DNA from: Pleurobrachia bachei
Lineage: Eukaryota; Ctenophora; Tentaculata; Cydippida; Pleurobrachiidae
NCBI GenBank assembly: GCA_000695325.1
Contig: AVPN01000145.1
Location: 47,707 to 70,365 of the forward strand
Reading direction: 5' to 3'
DNA length: 22,659 bases
The translations under genes and the position numbers were made by a program. This document shows positions 1-9,801 of the stretch, piece after piece; position 1 is the stretch's first letter; every line of letters begins with the position of its first letter. The notes under the pieces were generated by a model. That model was not told the DNA's origin. It made no database searches and was given only the letters and a program-made list of their open reading frames with translations.

Positions 1-432
1 CTGACCTCCTGTATACGGTTTATCTTTAATCTGAATGGTCATCAAGAGGATTATCTGGAGTATTTCAAAGAGGCTCACATTCTGCCGATACAGCAGAGAT
101 TAACTTTTAAGGCCTGCCTGCTGGCTTACAAGATTGTTCGAGGCCCTGCCCCTAGGTACTTGTTGGATCTGGTACCTAGGGATGAGGAGTATGGATCACT
201 GAGGATGACAAGGGCTACACCTGTTCCAGACTTTTTCCGGCTAAAATATCCCAAACTGTCAAGTATCAATGCAAACTCGAAGTTGCGTCGGAGGAGACTC
301 TCGGTGTTTCTTCCTGATGTATGGAATGATCTCCCCCTTGAGCTCAGATCCGTTCATCCTGTTGATCTGTTCAAGACAAGACTAAAGACAAGGTTATTTC
401 AGGAGGCATTCGGATCTGCTTCAGAGCTGTAA
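1..432 (+). CDS. C-terminal end of a LINE ORF2 (reverse transcriptase), CR1/L2-like, 5' part outside window
   Basis: The frame is open from the first base of the window to a TAA at 430-432, giving 143 residues with no internal stop. The sequence shows the typical post-RT tail of CR1/L2/Jockey-group LINE proteins: LPIQQRLTFKACLLAYKIV at residues 28-46 (compare the usual L-P-V-x-x-R-I-x-F-K-x-x-L-L-x-Y-K), then GPAPRYLLDL, a basic RRRRLSVFLPDVWNDLP segment around 98-112, and FKTRLKTRLF at 124-133 (compare the family's F-K-x-x-L-K-T-x-L-F). In this group the ORF carries an endonuclease and RT that copy the element's RNA into nicked target DNA; both catalytic domains would lie to the left of the window. 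The family is recognised from these motifs by memory, not from a search. The intact tail suggests a fairly young copy. Confidence 0.85.
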   Translation: MTSCIRFIFNLNGHQEDYLEYFKEAHILPIQQRLTFKACLLAYKIVRGPAPRYLLDLVPRDEEYGSLRMTRATPVPDFFRLKYPKLSSINANSKLRRRRLSVFLPDVWNDLPLELRSVHPVDLFKTRLKTRLFQEAFGSASEL

Positions 433-752
433 CCGGAGGTGTCCTATCCTTCCCCTTTCCCGTGTCGAGCAGGCAATTCTAGCATAGCAATTCCTTACTT
501 TCCCTTCCTAGGGCTATTATAGCAGGGGGGCTGCTGATGCAGTTGAGCTGACTTTTGTTTGTAGCATGAGGGCTGCTGGCTTTGTTTCTTTATCTCGATT
601 TATAGTCTGTTATTTAATTTCAGCTAACAAGTTGTTTTCCGGAAGTTTATGTGTCCCGTTTTTCCTTAGGCTTTTTTCAATTTTTTGGAGTATATAATCA
701 GTAAATGTGTCTTTTTTTGTTCGAAGTGAGTCAGGATATTAAATGTCTTGGT

Positions 753-821
753 GTACCGCTCTGAATCCGGGCAGTGTTGGACTCATGTCAATGATCCAGC
801 CCTGTCTGGACTGAGCGGTAT
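753..821 (+). other. Conserved-looking hairpin in the LINE 3' UTR
   Basis: GTACCGCTC (753-761) pairs with GAGCGGTAT (813-821), with one G-U pair. The inner CCGGGCAG (767-774) pairs with CTGTCTGG (802-809) with two G-U pairs. Together they form a two-part stem ending about 12 nt before the (TTA)n tail. In several LINE families the reverse transcriptase recognises a 3' terminal stem-loop of its own RNA, so that role is a reasonable inference here. Confidence 0.55.
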
Positions 822-857
822 ACTAAAAACCCTTTATTATTATTATTATTATTATTT

Positions 858-1200
858 GTACTGAACCCTTATAAATACCTTTTATTGCTTTCTAAGGGCC
901 TAAGGTCTACCAACTCCGAATTTTAGGACCGGGATGTAACTTTTGTGTAAGTAGTGTCTCTGCTGACACCAGACTGGGATTTTATTTATAGGAAGTTATA
1001 GAGCCCTTTCTTTGATGCTTCGAGGGACAGCTGTTTTTTCACAATTTTTGTATTGCATTGAACAGAGCGGCACTCGGCAGCAGTAGATGTACAGGAGTGC
1101 AATATTGTGGAGTCAATGCTTGAGTCCAGATTTTTGAAGTGGGCGCTCCATGCATAAGAACCTCTATTTACTCCTTGGTACATACTACAAAAAATTGACT
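858..1200. other. No gene seen; short leftward open frame only
   Basis: This is unique sequence between the LINE tail and the fold-back element. A 65-codon ATG-started frame runs leftward (1183 to 986), but I recognise nothing in it and its start lies beside a repeated motif (ATTTACTCCTTG at about 1166, the inverse of part of the direct repeat at 1201). I do not call it a gene. Confidence 0.4.
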
Positions 1201-1235
1201 ATGCACTGCAAGGAGTAAATTCAGCACTGATCGGA
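1201..1235 (+). repeat. Left 35-bp direct repeat at the edge of the fold-back element
   Basis: It starts ATGCACTGCAAGGAGTAAAT and differs from 3473-3507 at only about three bases. It is in the same orientation, whereas the adjoining arms are inverted. Confidence 0.75.
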
Positions 1236-1460
1236 TACTGCATACTAAACGGTTAGAAATATGTGCCAAATCTAAACGGCTACAAATATTTGTACGTGCC
1301 TTTTACTGTTTTATGAAAAGCAGATACTTGCAGTGAGTTAGCCACCCCTATAACACAACTCCAGTTACCCAAGAAGAAGTGTACTCTGGTTCAATCACAA
1401 ACAGTCACATACATGCACCCGACACCAGAAGAAGTGTACTCCGAAGATGGGTCTAGGAAA

Positions 1461-1464
<4 letters not shown>
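1236..1464 (+). repeat. Left arm of the inverted repeat
   Basis: It is the reverse complement of 3180-3483, with mismatches and one gap of about 65 bases. It ends against a (GA)n tract. Confidence 0.75.
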
Positions 1465-1500
<36 letters not shown>

Positions 1501-1507
1501 CCTATGA

Positions 1508-1543
<36 letters not shown>
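1464..1543 (+). repeat. (GA)n microsatellite
   Basis: Two long GA runs are separated by a short interruption around 1498-1506. Leftward frames through this tract encode only Leu-Ser repeats and are not genes. Confidence 0.95.
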
Positions 1544-3179
1544 TGGTGAGAAAAGGAAGCGAGATAAAGCGGATCCGTTGAGAGAGAGTGCAGTGAGAGA
1601 GTGTGGCTATCTAGTGTGTGTGTTATGACAGCTCTTTGAGGTACACATATCACTGGCTTCTCTGCTCCTGTAATGCTCCACTTGTTGTTATACATTGTCC
1701 AGATCGCTGCTACGGAGTACGTTAATGTGTGTTCTTACAGTTATTCAGCTTTAAATTAACATAAACCCGCTCCTGACTCTGCCGATACCAGCTTTCTCCC
1801 TCTAATATATATAACCCTCTTTCACCTCCCTCTCTCTATCTCCTTCTCTATATCTATCTCTCTCTTTCTTTTTCTCTCTTTCTTTTTCTCTCTCTTTCTC
1901 TCTCCCTGTTATTGTCGCTACATGAACCTCTCTCCCAGCAGCAGCAGCTGCAATAAACAAGGGTGCAAATTAGCTATATGGAGAGAGGTGTTTCTTTTCT
2001 CATATACAACGTGTATGTAATTAACAGCATACTGTTATACAGGAGCTGCAGTTCAATTTGAACGCTATGAAAGTGATTTATTTCTAGCTCGATTACTTTT
2101 TACCATGGTAACCACTAACATTGAATTGAAATTGCCAGATTTCTTACTGTTCGCTTTTCACACATTAGGGGGGGCAGTTGAAATGTGCTGCTACAGAAGT
2201 GCAGCTGTGAGACCAAGGTGGTTTAATTTTACTCTACAGCCGGCTAACTTAAATTGCTCTTAATTAAAGAGAGAAAGGGAGAGAGTAAGAGGGAGGGAGA
2301 GTAAGAGGGAGAGAGATAGTAATAGGGAACGAGAAAGAATGCCAGTGTGAGCAATGTGCATTATATAGTGACTTAAAACTGAGTTAAAAATAATCGTGGG
2401 AATGCTAATGAAATTTGCTTTACACCATACTTTTCAAATCCTTTTTTCTTTGTCATTCAATTGTTTGGATTGATATGAGTTGGCCTAATAAATCCGTTTT
2501 GGCATGGTTACATGCTACGTTACGTCATATGTCAGGCCTAACTGGCCAAAAAATTTAAGCGAATTTTTAATAAATTGAGTGAAGTAAAGTTCGGTAATAA
2601 ACGACTGCACTAGTTTGTCACGGGAGTATATTCAAAATATCTAGAGGACTAGGAGAACAGTTCTGTTTATTTTAAATACATAGCACTAGTAAGTTATTGT
2701 ATCTGTATAACCTTTGTTGCCTAAAAAGTACCTTATAATATTACAGCAATGTTATACCTATATCGGGTATTATATACATGGCGGTGGTATTGTAATAAGC
2801 TGCGCATTCTCGAGCTATTACCATTACAGGGTAATTATACATGCAACACACCCTGGCAAACTGCATGCAGCTGTCATCCTCTGCCCTCTCTCTCTCTCTA
2901 CGTCTCTTTCTCTATATGTCCCCCTAGCCCCCTCTCTCTCACTCTCTCTGTCTCTGACTCGCTCGGAGAAAGAGAGAAAGACCGTAACGGACTAGAGACT
3001 CCTATGTCATCCAGCAGGTTGCTACATATTACATGATAATGCCTATGATACATGCTCGATTTCTATCTTTATTGCCAGTCTCTCTCTCTCTCCTTAGCTT
3101 CCCTCGCTCCCTCTCCCTCTCTCTCCATCTATCGGATAGTGTGTATACTCAGTCCCTCACAGGTTAACGGTACCTTTTG

Positions 3180-3483
3180 TTTCTTTTATTTCTTCGGAGT
3201 ACACTTCTTCTGGTGTCGGGTGCTTGGATGTGACCATGTTCGTGATTGAACCGGAGTACATTTCTTCTTGGGTAACTTTGGTTACGAAGTCACCCCTATT
3301 ATTGCTAGCGCAGAGGGGGAACTGCATTACCTTAATGGGTAACTGGAGTTGTGTTATAATGGTGGGCGGTGGCTATACCTCGCTGCAAGTATGTGCCTTT
3401 TATAAAACAGTAAAAGGCACGTACAAATATTTCTAACCGTTTAGGTAAGGTACATATTTCTATCCATTTAGTATGCACTGCAA
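3180..3483 (-). repeat. Right arm of the inverted repeat
   Basis: It is the inverse of 1236-1464, with a local insertion. Its outer end overlaps the start of the right direct repeat. Confidence 0.75.
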
Positions 3484-3507
3484 GGAGTAAATTTAGCACT
3501 GACTGGA
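3473..3507 (+). repeat. Right 35-bp direct repeat at the edge of the fold-back element
   Basis: It matches 1201-1235 in direct orientation with about three differences. Confidence 0.75.
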
Positions 3508-3960
3508 TCGGGCACGATCAATACAGATGCTGCACACTAAATGCCAAACTTGAATTTCTTTGGTATCTCAGCTTGATACGCATGAGAGCGATCGTGAAAG
3601 ATCAGTATAAATACAAGGGTATCGATCATAGACAAGGGTATCGATGGCACAAGATCAGTCCCCTAAGCTGCAATGATCAGTAAGCTCCCTTGCCCGTATA
3701 CTTGCCACATCTCAATACTCTTTCTCTATCTCCCTGATGACGTGAAACACAGTGTTCTCGAAAGCTTCTGTCAATTTATTTGATTTAGTACCATTATATC
3801 GTTGTCTATCTTGTTAATCTATCTCCCATGTGATGCGGATCTCCCATGAACTCATGTTCTCATCCTTTCTTCTCCCATACATCATGGTCCCCCGGTATGT
3901 GTGTTGTATAACTGGACGTGTGTTGGAGCTCTGCACTTGAGTGTGATCTCATGTGTGAGC
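3508..3960. other. No gene seen; short repeated motifs
   Basis: ACAAGGGTATCGAT occurs twice (3613-3626 and 3632-3645), and GATCAGT occurs three times between about 3599 and 3681. The rest is unremarkable AT-rich DNA. Confidence 0.5.
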
Positions 3961-5027
3961 CACATCCGTGTTATGATCTTTATGCGGGAAGGGCCATGGG
4001 AAGTGCTTCTTGTGGAGATCGAGGGACTACAGCAATTATAGGTTCCCTCTTTCGATGCTCTTGTCACTTGGTAATGAAATTACTCTTGCGTAAATTACCC
4101 CTATATGTAAATGGGTTAAAGCAATTGTCAATCTACTCAATGGGGGAATTGGATTGAACTTGAGCCAATACTATTTTGAATTTAATCGTATACATTAAAG
4201 GTGTTGTTAAACTGTTTTTTCCTGTCTTTATAATTTGTATCTTTGCTTGCTCTCTCCCTGATCTGCCGATCATATCTTTCTCCCTATCTTTTTCATTGTC
4301 TGATCTTGTGTGCGCCCTGCATGGTAATTGTTCCACCCTGAGTTGTACACACATTGTAGTATGTCAGGGACGATTTCCGCCTCCCTCCCAAGAGCTCAAC
4401 GACGCTTCATGTCTCCAATGTGTGTATATGATGCTCTGTACTGTACTCACAGAGCCATCTCTGTATATAATTACTGTGCTGGCAAGTGCAATGAAAAGTA
4501 GTCATTACTCACTAGGATTAAAATTTAAAATAGCATCTTAGAAGAGTTTAAAGATTTTAAGAACTCTAAACTATATACAATTACACGTGGATGGAATTCA
4601 TTTCAGCTAACCTAATCTTGTTTTGTCTTGATGTATAGCTCTACATAGTTGTGTTTAGAATACGTGTTAAATTGGTCCTGGATTCAAATTTACGAATTCT
4701 TTAATCTTAATACGCACATCTGTAACTTGTTGTTTTTGTGTGTGATGATAATCGAATGCGGTGAAATGCTCTAATTATCGAACAATCGCTTTCTATCTTC
4801 ATTTTTAGCTCTATCGCTCATCTTTTCTCTCTCCCTCTCTCTCTCTCCCTCTCTCTATTTCTATCTCTCTGTTTATCTATCTCATTATCTATCTCTTTTC
4901 TATCTATCGCATACTCTCTTTCTCTCGATATCTTTCCCTGTTAGCGTTGCTTTAGTCGGCTATTTGTCTTGTTATTCATCGTTCTAATATGCCAAAAGCC
5001 CATATAACATACACACATACAATAGAA
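3961..5027 (+). repeat. Tandem duplication 1, unit 1 (1067 bp)
   Basis: It begins CACATCCGTGTTATGATC and repeats head-to-tail at 5028. I counted about four differences from unit 2: a base change in the GCGTAAATTACC stretch, a one-base gap at GGTCCTGG, and single changes near 4720 and 4975. The 121- and 73-codon frames inside both copies start at non-ATG codons and show no family features, so I do not call them genes. Confidence 0.95.
4823..4935 (+). repeat. TC-rich / TATC-like low-complexity tract
   Basis: CTCTCCCTCTCTC followed by TCTATCTATC-type sequence. It is copied in the second unit at about 5889-6002. Confidence 0.85.
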
Positions 5028-6093
5028 CACATCCGTGTTATGATCTTTATGCGGGAAGGGCCATGGGAAGTGCTTCTTGTGGAGATCGAGGGACTACAGC
5101 AATTATAGGTTCCCTCTTTCGATGCTCTTGTCACTTGGTAATGAAATTACTCTTGCGTAAAATACCCCTATATGTAAATGGGTTAAAGCAATTGTCAATC
5201 TACTCAATGGGGGAATTGGATTGAACTTGAGCCAATACTATTTTGAATTTAATCGTATACATTAAAGGTGTTGTTAAACTGTTTTTTCCTGTCTTTATAA
5301 TTTGTATCTTTGCTTGCTCTCTCCCTGATCTGCCGATCATATCTTTCTCCCTATCTTTTTCATTGTCTGATCTTGTGTGCGCCCTGCATGGTAATTGTTC
5401 CACCCTGAGTTGTACACACATTGTAGTATGTCAGGGACGATTTCCGCCTCCCTCCCAAGAGCTCAACGACGCTTCATGTCTCCAATGTGTGTATATGATG
5501 CTCTGTACTGTACTCACAGAGCCATCTCTGTATATAATTACTGTGCTGGCAAGTGCAATGAAAAGTAGTCATTACTCACTAGGATTAAAATTTAAAATAG
5601 CATCTTAGAAGAGTTTAAAGATTTTAAGAACTCTAAACTATATACAATTACACGTGGATGGAATTCATTTCAGCTAACCTAATCTTGTTTTGTCTTGATG
5701 TATAGCTCTACATAGTTGTGTTTAGAATACGTGTTAAATTGGTCCGGATTCAAATTTACGAATTCTTTAATCTTAATACGCACAGCTGTAACTTGTTGTT
5801 TTTGTGTGTGATGATAATCGAATGCGGTGAAATGCTCTAATTATCGAACAATCGCTTTCTATCTTCATTTTTAGCTCTATCGCTCATCTTTTCTCTCTCC
5901 CTCTCTCTCTCTCCCTCTCTCTATTTCTATCTCTCTGTTTATCTATCTCATTATCTATCTCTTTTCTATCTATCGCATACTCTCTTTCTCTCGATATCTT
6001 TCCCTGTTAGCGTTGCTTTAGTCGGCTATTTGTCTTGTTGTTCATCGTTCTAATATGCCAAAAGCCCATATAACATACACACATACAATAGAA
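5028..6093 (+). repeat. Tandem duplication 1, unit 2 (1066 bp)
   Basis: It is about 99.6% identical to 3961-5027. The unit-to-unit junction (AATAGAA|CACATCCG) shares only one or two bases with the outer flanks, so the duplication does not look driven by long flanking homology. Confidence 0.95.
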
Positions 6094-6278
6094 CTGGATA
6101 GAACGACAGGAAGGAGAGCGAAAGTGCTTCATGGAAATTGGAAGAGAGAATCGCTTCTTTTAGATCCAGGGAAGGATATGATGGACAAGTATTATCCAAA
6201 TTGTTGTTCATCTAATGACCTGAGACAGAAAGAGTTCAAGATAGAGATAAATAGCTAGCGAGATAGAGATAAAATATG

Positions 6279-6318
<40 letters not shown>

Positions 6319-7460
6319 TGGAGAGAGACTGGGAGAGAGGATATCTATAGAATATGAGAATATTGTCAATGTCTTACATAAAACTGCTAAGCTGAACTAC
6401 ATGTAGGTATCCTGGCTAGATTTTATTTAGTCTAGAAGCTTGATTTGACCCAACCTTTTTCAATTTCATTTAATCTCTATAATTTATATGACTCGAGATA
6501 AAACTAGAACATATTACTTATGAATTGTATAATCATTGTCCCCTGTAATTGGCAATTAGCGAGCATAATCTTGAGCGAATTATGGAATTATTTAAATGTT
6601 TGTAGGACTATAAATGATAATACTGTCTACCCAGTGCAGTCATGGAAACAAAGTATAATCGTATCCATGAGTAGCATGAATTGTTGAGTTCGAAGTGGGA
6701 GGAACAAGTCTTCCCCTGTGCCAACCTTGAAGGGCTGGTCTTTTTCCATAAAATCTCTAATGCACTTTGATATATTTTTAGCTTTGATCACTACCGAAAT
6801 AGAATACTTTTAATGGTTTCAGGGCTTTTGAATGCAGTAGTTTTATTAACACATAGAGTTATGTACTTTCAAAATAGCTTGTCTGTTTGGGTCTGGAAAG
6901 TCATTTTTAGTTTCAGCCAAAGTTGAGAATAAACCTAACATTCAGTTCTTTGAAATTCTTACAGATTCACTTTTCTACCCTCGGCCTCACCGACGAGGTT
7001 TTCCGGTAAATATGTCAAAATCATTACACCGCTTATACCGCAGTAACTATAATCAGTAATAATTATACACACACACTCTCAGTTGTACGAGCTGGTAGTA
7101 CACTAGTTTGCTAATTACAATTTATCGGCCGCCATATACATATTATATGAGACATATTGAGATCTTAATATTTAATGCCAATGGCATTGTTTTATAAATT
7201 CCGTCCATTCACAAAAACATGGAATTATAGCGTTTGGATAATCTGTAATTTTGACAGTTATGTTTCTTGCTCGCATAATTTCTAATTTATAAACCGAAGA
7301 GAATTCACGCTCTTTTATAAAACAATTTTCCTAAAATTGTACATTACGATCTTTACAATTACACGTGTACATTAATGACACACACACGTTGGTCTTCGGT
7401 TTAAATGTTTTGCAAAATTGTACAATTCTGCATGCCACCTGCAAGACTTCAGAACGATTA
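6094..7460. other. No gene seen; AT-rich unique DNA with a GA tract at 6276-6345
   Basis: Beyond the tandem repeat there is a short frame (to 6258) that starts inside the duplicated unit, then a (GA)n run, then about 1.1 kb of AT-rich sequence with no convincing frame, RNA gene or repeat. TACACGTGTA near 7363 is a short perfect palindrome. Confidence 0.5.
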
Positions 7461-8768
7461 GCATCTAGTGAGAGAGAGGAAAGAAAAAACATAGAAAATA
7501 CAGATAGTGAGAGAGAAAGAGATAGTAAGGAAGATAGAGGGGAAGAGAGAAAAAGATCGTGATATATATACAGTGAGAGAGGGAGAGAGAAAGCATGCGG
7601 GCAAGACGGAGACTCAGAGAGAAAGTTCAGAAGAGACTTGTTACAGTAATTGTTGATGTTTGCACTTACAGTGCGAAAATCAACGGATTTTGTTTGTTCC
7701 GTGTTTACTCTCGTGTCAAAATTTATCTTCTTTTTCTCCTTCGTCACGCTTGAAGCTATCCGCCCCTCTCCCTATACATTCGCTAGTATGGTAGTTGGGA
7801 CAGGGAACTGAATCAACTCTTGGATGACTCACACGCACTCTCTCCCTCCCTTTCTTGTATAACTTCTAGTAGAGTACTATTATACTTCACCTTATTTGTT
7901 CCCAATATGTCAAAGTTGCGGTTTTAATATAATGCACAATTGCTATACCATGCGGTCTATGATGGTCATCAATTGCTCGTATAATCATTATCTCATAACT
8001 AATAATAAAAGATAACCAACTCCATTTAAGATCACATATTAATTCGAACAAGGTTGGAAGTACTTCTGTTTTGGAATTTGTCTTTTTTTATATCTACATA
8101 TTTTTGTAAATATATAAAACCAGGTTATATATATCAGTCCTGGGTTTGTTAATAATGAAAGGCACCGTTCGTACAACTCTGGTTGACAATCCGTTGCTTC
8201 ATTTCTTACGGAAGCGACAATTAGCTGCAAGAGCATGTTCTCTCTCTGTGCTAGCTCTATCTATCTTTCTTTCATTTCTGTGTATCTCTCCCTTCTTCGA
8301 GCTATTTTATCCTCTCACGCTCTTTTTCTCAGTTCCTCTTCTAATAATTTATTGAATTTCTCAGAATTTTATGCTGTTACACTCCCATAGTTTGATAGAT
8401 CCATCCGTACACTCCGTACCAAGTCATATAATATCAAAGTTTCAAACTTTTACCTACACCCTATTTTTGAGCTTTAATGATGGACTCCCGATCCCCCTTT
8501 ATTTAAAAGTTTTAATTACAATTGTGAAATTTGTACAGACATACCAATGAACTAACCCGACCACTCCATTATAACGATAGGTCCCTGTTTCTGAACAAAC
8601 AACCAGCAATGACACGGCAATAGCATTCCCTATACCGATATATTATTCTAGTCATCAGAGATCAACGTCAGGACAGCTTCAACAGGTGATAAATCATTCC
8701 AACACAAATTCCCTCATATTAGATCTATATTTTCTATCATTCAATCTATCATTCTATCTATCATTCAT
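7461..8768. other. No gene seen; GA/TC-rich stretches and short-motif repeats
   Basis: Imperfect GA tracts run from about 7468 to 7625. The 138-codon leftward frame through them starts at GTG, and its middle is a Ser/Leu run encoded by the tract, so it is not supported. CTATCATT-type repeats lie at about 8733-8768, just before the promoter of candidate exon A. Confidence 0.5.
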
Positions 8769-8830
8769 GGCCAATCACAACTAATATTTTATATCCTCAA
8801 ATATCATACAACCTTATCTCTCTCCCTCAG
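8769..8830 (+). promoter_or_regulatory. Possible promoter of candidate first exon A (CCAAT plus AT-rich box)
   Basis: GGCCAATCAC at 8769-8778 fits the NF-Y/CCAAT consensus and is followed by the TATA-like TATTTTATAT. The ATG lies about 65 bp downstream. A splice-acceptor-like TCTCTCCCTCAG at about 8819-8830 is a rival reading, in which the exon would be internal. Confidence 0.3.
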
Positions 8831-8841
8831 ATAACCGCTAG

Positions 8842-8884
8842 ATGGGCTGTGGGACGTCGTCTCAGAAGTACTTGCCTACAGATG
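8842..8884 (+). CDS. Candidate first coding exon A (MGCGTSSQKYLPTD...), partial gene
   Basis: The ATG at 8842 opens 14 codons, MGCGTSSQKYLPTD, plus one base, followed by a consensus donor G|GTGAGT at 8885. Met-Gly-Cys with Ser/Thr at position 6 is the usual form of an N-myristoylation site with a neighbouring palmitoylated Cys, as in Src-family kinases and G-alpha subunits. If real, this N-terminus would anchor its protein to membranes. A stop codon lies directly upstream in frame (TAG before the ATG), which fits a true start. The exon leaves the frame in phase 1, like candidates B, C, D and D'. No downstream exon can be identified inside the window, so the product is unknown. The donor and start are seen directly; the exon call and lipid anchor are inferred. 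Confidence 0.45.
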
Positions 8885-8957
8885 GTGAGTGATTAAAGGT
8901 TGCACAGGGAGACTATTTCACGTGGTTTTTTATAGCGTTTCCAAGCGATTTTTTTTG

Positions 8958-9000
8958 CGGGAAGGAAGGGGGGGGGGCCCGGGGGGGAGGGGGGGGCGGA
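8958..9000 (+). repeat. G-run block, possible G-quadruplex (or base-calling weak spot)
   Basis: A run of ten G, then CCC, seven G, A and eight G lies about 75 bp downstream of the exon A donor. Such sequence can form G-quadruplexes and is also prone to assembly error. Confidence 0.7.
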
Positions 9001-9111
9001 CACACACATACTTTACTTTCTCATTAAAAACCAAATCGCTCCTAATACATTCTTCAATATCGTAATACCTCCCACATTGGGTCCCACACACGATGATATA
9101 GGGACGGAGAG

Positions 9112-9330
9112 GGGAAGAGAGAGAGAGCGACAGGTAGAGAGAGAGAGTGAGTTAGAGAGAGAGAGAGAGAGGATTAGAAATCATGGCAAATAACGCACGA
9201 ATATTGTGACCACCCATGACGACTAGTATAACTACAAGCAAGTAAAATCAAATGGAAGGGAGTTAAGTTAATATTAGGGATAATGTTAAGAAAGAGAGAG
9301 AGAAAGGGAGAGAGATCAAAGAGAGGGGAA
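9112..9330 (+). repeat. (GA)n-rich tracts
   Basis: Runs lie at about 9112-9175 and 9292-9325, separated by non-repetitive sequence that contains the inverse of a good splice acceptor (leftward, about 9235-9255). Confidence 0.8.
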
Positions 9331-9436
9331 ATGTATAACGAGAAGGCTGAGAAATAGAACTTTAAAGAACTTTAAAGGAAAGAGAACGCGAGTACTTGAG
9401 TTGAGAGTCTTCAGACCCTATATGGCAACCAAATTT

Positions 9437-9650
9437 TACCAAGCTGCCATGCCCTCTCTCGACTCTCTTCCTAACCATTGTATTTGTATTTCGCGAACAT
9501 GGTTACCAAGCGTGTGTATTGCCCTTTTGTTGCTTCTCCTGTTGATAATATAGTTCATCGTAGACAACCCAATCGGGGTTGGGATTTCCAAATTGTCGTC
9601 TAGCACATTGATCACCACTTGGAAAATGAGCGAACTTGACAGCTCCTATA
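9437..9650 (-). other. Leftward open frame divergent from exon B, possible small first exon
   Basis: The leftward strand is open for about 70 codons and contains an ATG-started stretch of about 40 codons (MNYIINRRSNKRAIHTLG...). It ends at a TGG-TAA that could also be read as a TG|GTAAAA donor. It lies just downstream of a leftward TATA box (9674-9665). About 180 bp further left is a good acceptor (a pyrimidine-rich stretch ending TTGTAG near 9234). I recognise no domain. A short frame by chance is a real alternative. Confidence 0.25.
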
Positions 9651-9664
9651 AAATTTAATGTCGT

Positions 9665-9731
9665 CTATTTATAGTCCACCAAGCTATGATTGGTAGGGGC
9701 TTCTGCTATGCTTTTGCTTTTCTATAAATAG
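9665..9731. promoter_or_regulatory. Bidirectional promoter candidate: TATA - CCAAT - TATA
   Basis: CTATTTATAG at 9665-9674 is the exact reverse complement of CTATAAATAG at 9722-9731, so TATA-type boxes face outward on both strands. Between them is TGATTGGT at 9687-9694, an inverted CCAAT box. The rightward box sits about 75 bp before the ATG of exon B; the leftward box faces the open frame at 9437-9650. The motifs are read directly from the sequence; promoter activity is inferred. Confidence 0.45.
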
Positions 9732-9801
9732 TTTTGATATATCCTCTTGAATTCTTGACACACTACATCATGTTTAGCTGGCTGCGATTGCAAGGCAGAC
9801 C

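Larger units (their letters stand above)
1..857 (+). mobile_element. 3' end of a non-LTR retrotransposon (LINE, CR1/L2-like) with 3' UTR and (TTA)n tail
   Basis: The ORF tail is followed by about 400 bp without coding signal and then by a (TTA)n run at about 833-857. A short microsatellite tail instead of poly(A) is known for CR1/L2-type LINEs. A hairpin lies just before the tail (see 753-821). The right boundary is placed at the end of the TTA run. No target-site duplication can be checked, because the 5' end is outside the window. Confidence 0.8.
1201..3507. mobile_element. Fold-back / long inverted-repeat element, non-autonomous DNA-transposon-like
   Basis: The left arm (about 1236-1464) and right arm (about 3180-3483) are inverted copies, roughly 80-85% alike by eye. 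Landmarks such as ACCAGAAGAAGTGTACTCCG and CAAATATTTGTACGTGCC reappear as reverse complements in the right arm. The right arm carries about 65 extra bases between two copies of GTTACCCA. The arms enclose about 1.7 kb that includes GA tracts on the left and TC tracts on the right, so the purine bias is also inverted. No transposase frame is visible. Nearly identical 35-bp direct repeats (1201-1235 and 3473-3507) sit at the outer edges. Confidence 0.6.

Noticed and set aside
986-1183. 65-codon leftward ATG frame after the LINE
   Set aside because: No domain, and the start lies in a repeated motif. A frame of this length is expected by chance in a window this size.
4176-5608. Two identical 121-codon rightward frames, one in each tandem unit
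   Set aside because: Both start at TTG. Identity only reflects the recent duplication; composition and motifs do not suggest a protein.
7331-7747. 138-codon leftward frame
   Set aside because: It starts at GTG, not ATG, and its centre is a Ser/Leu run produced by a GA tract. No protein-family feature.
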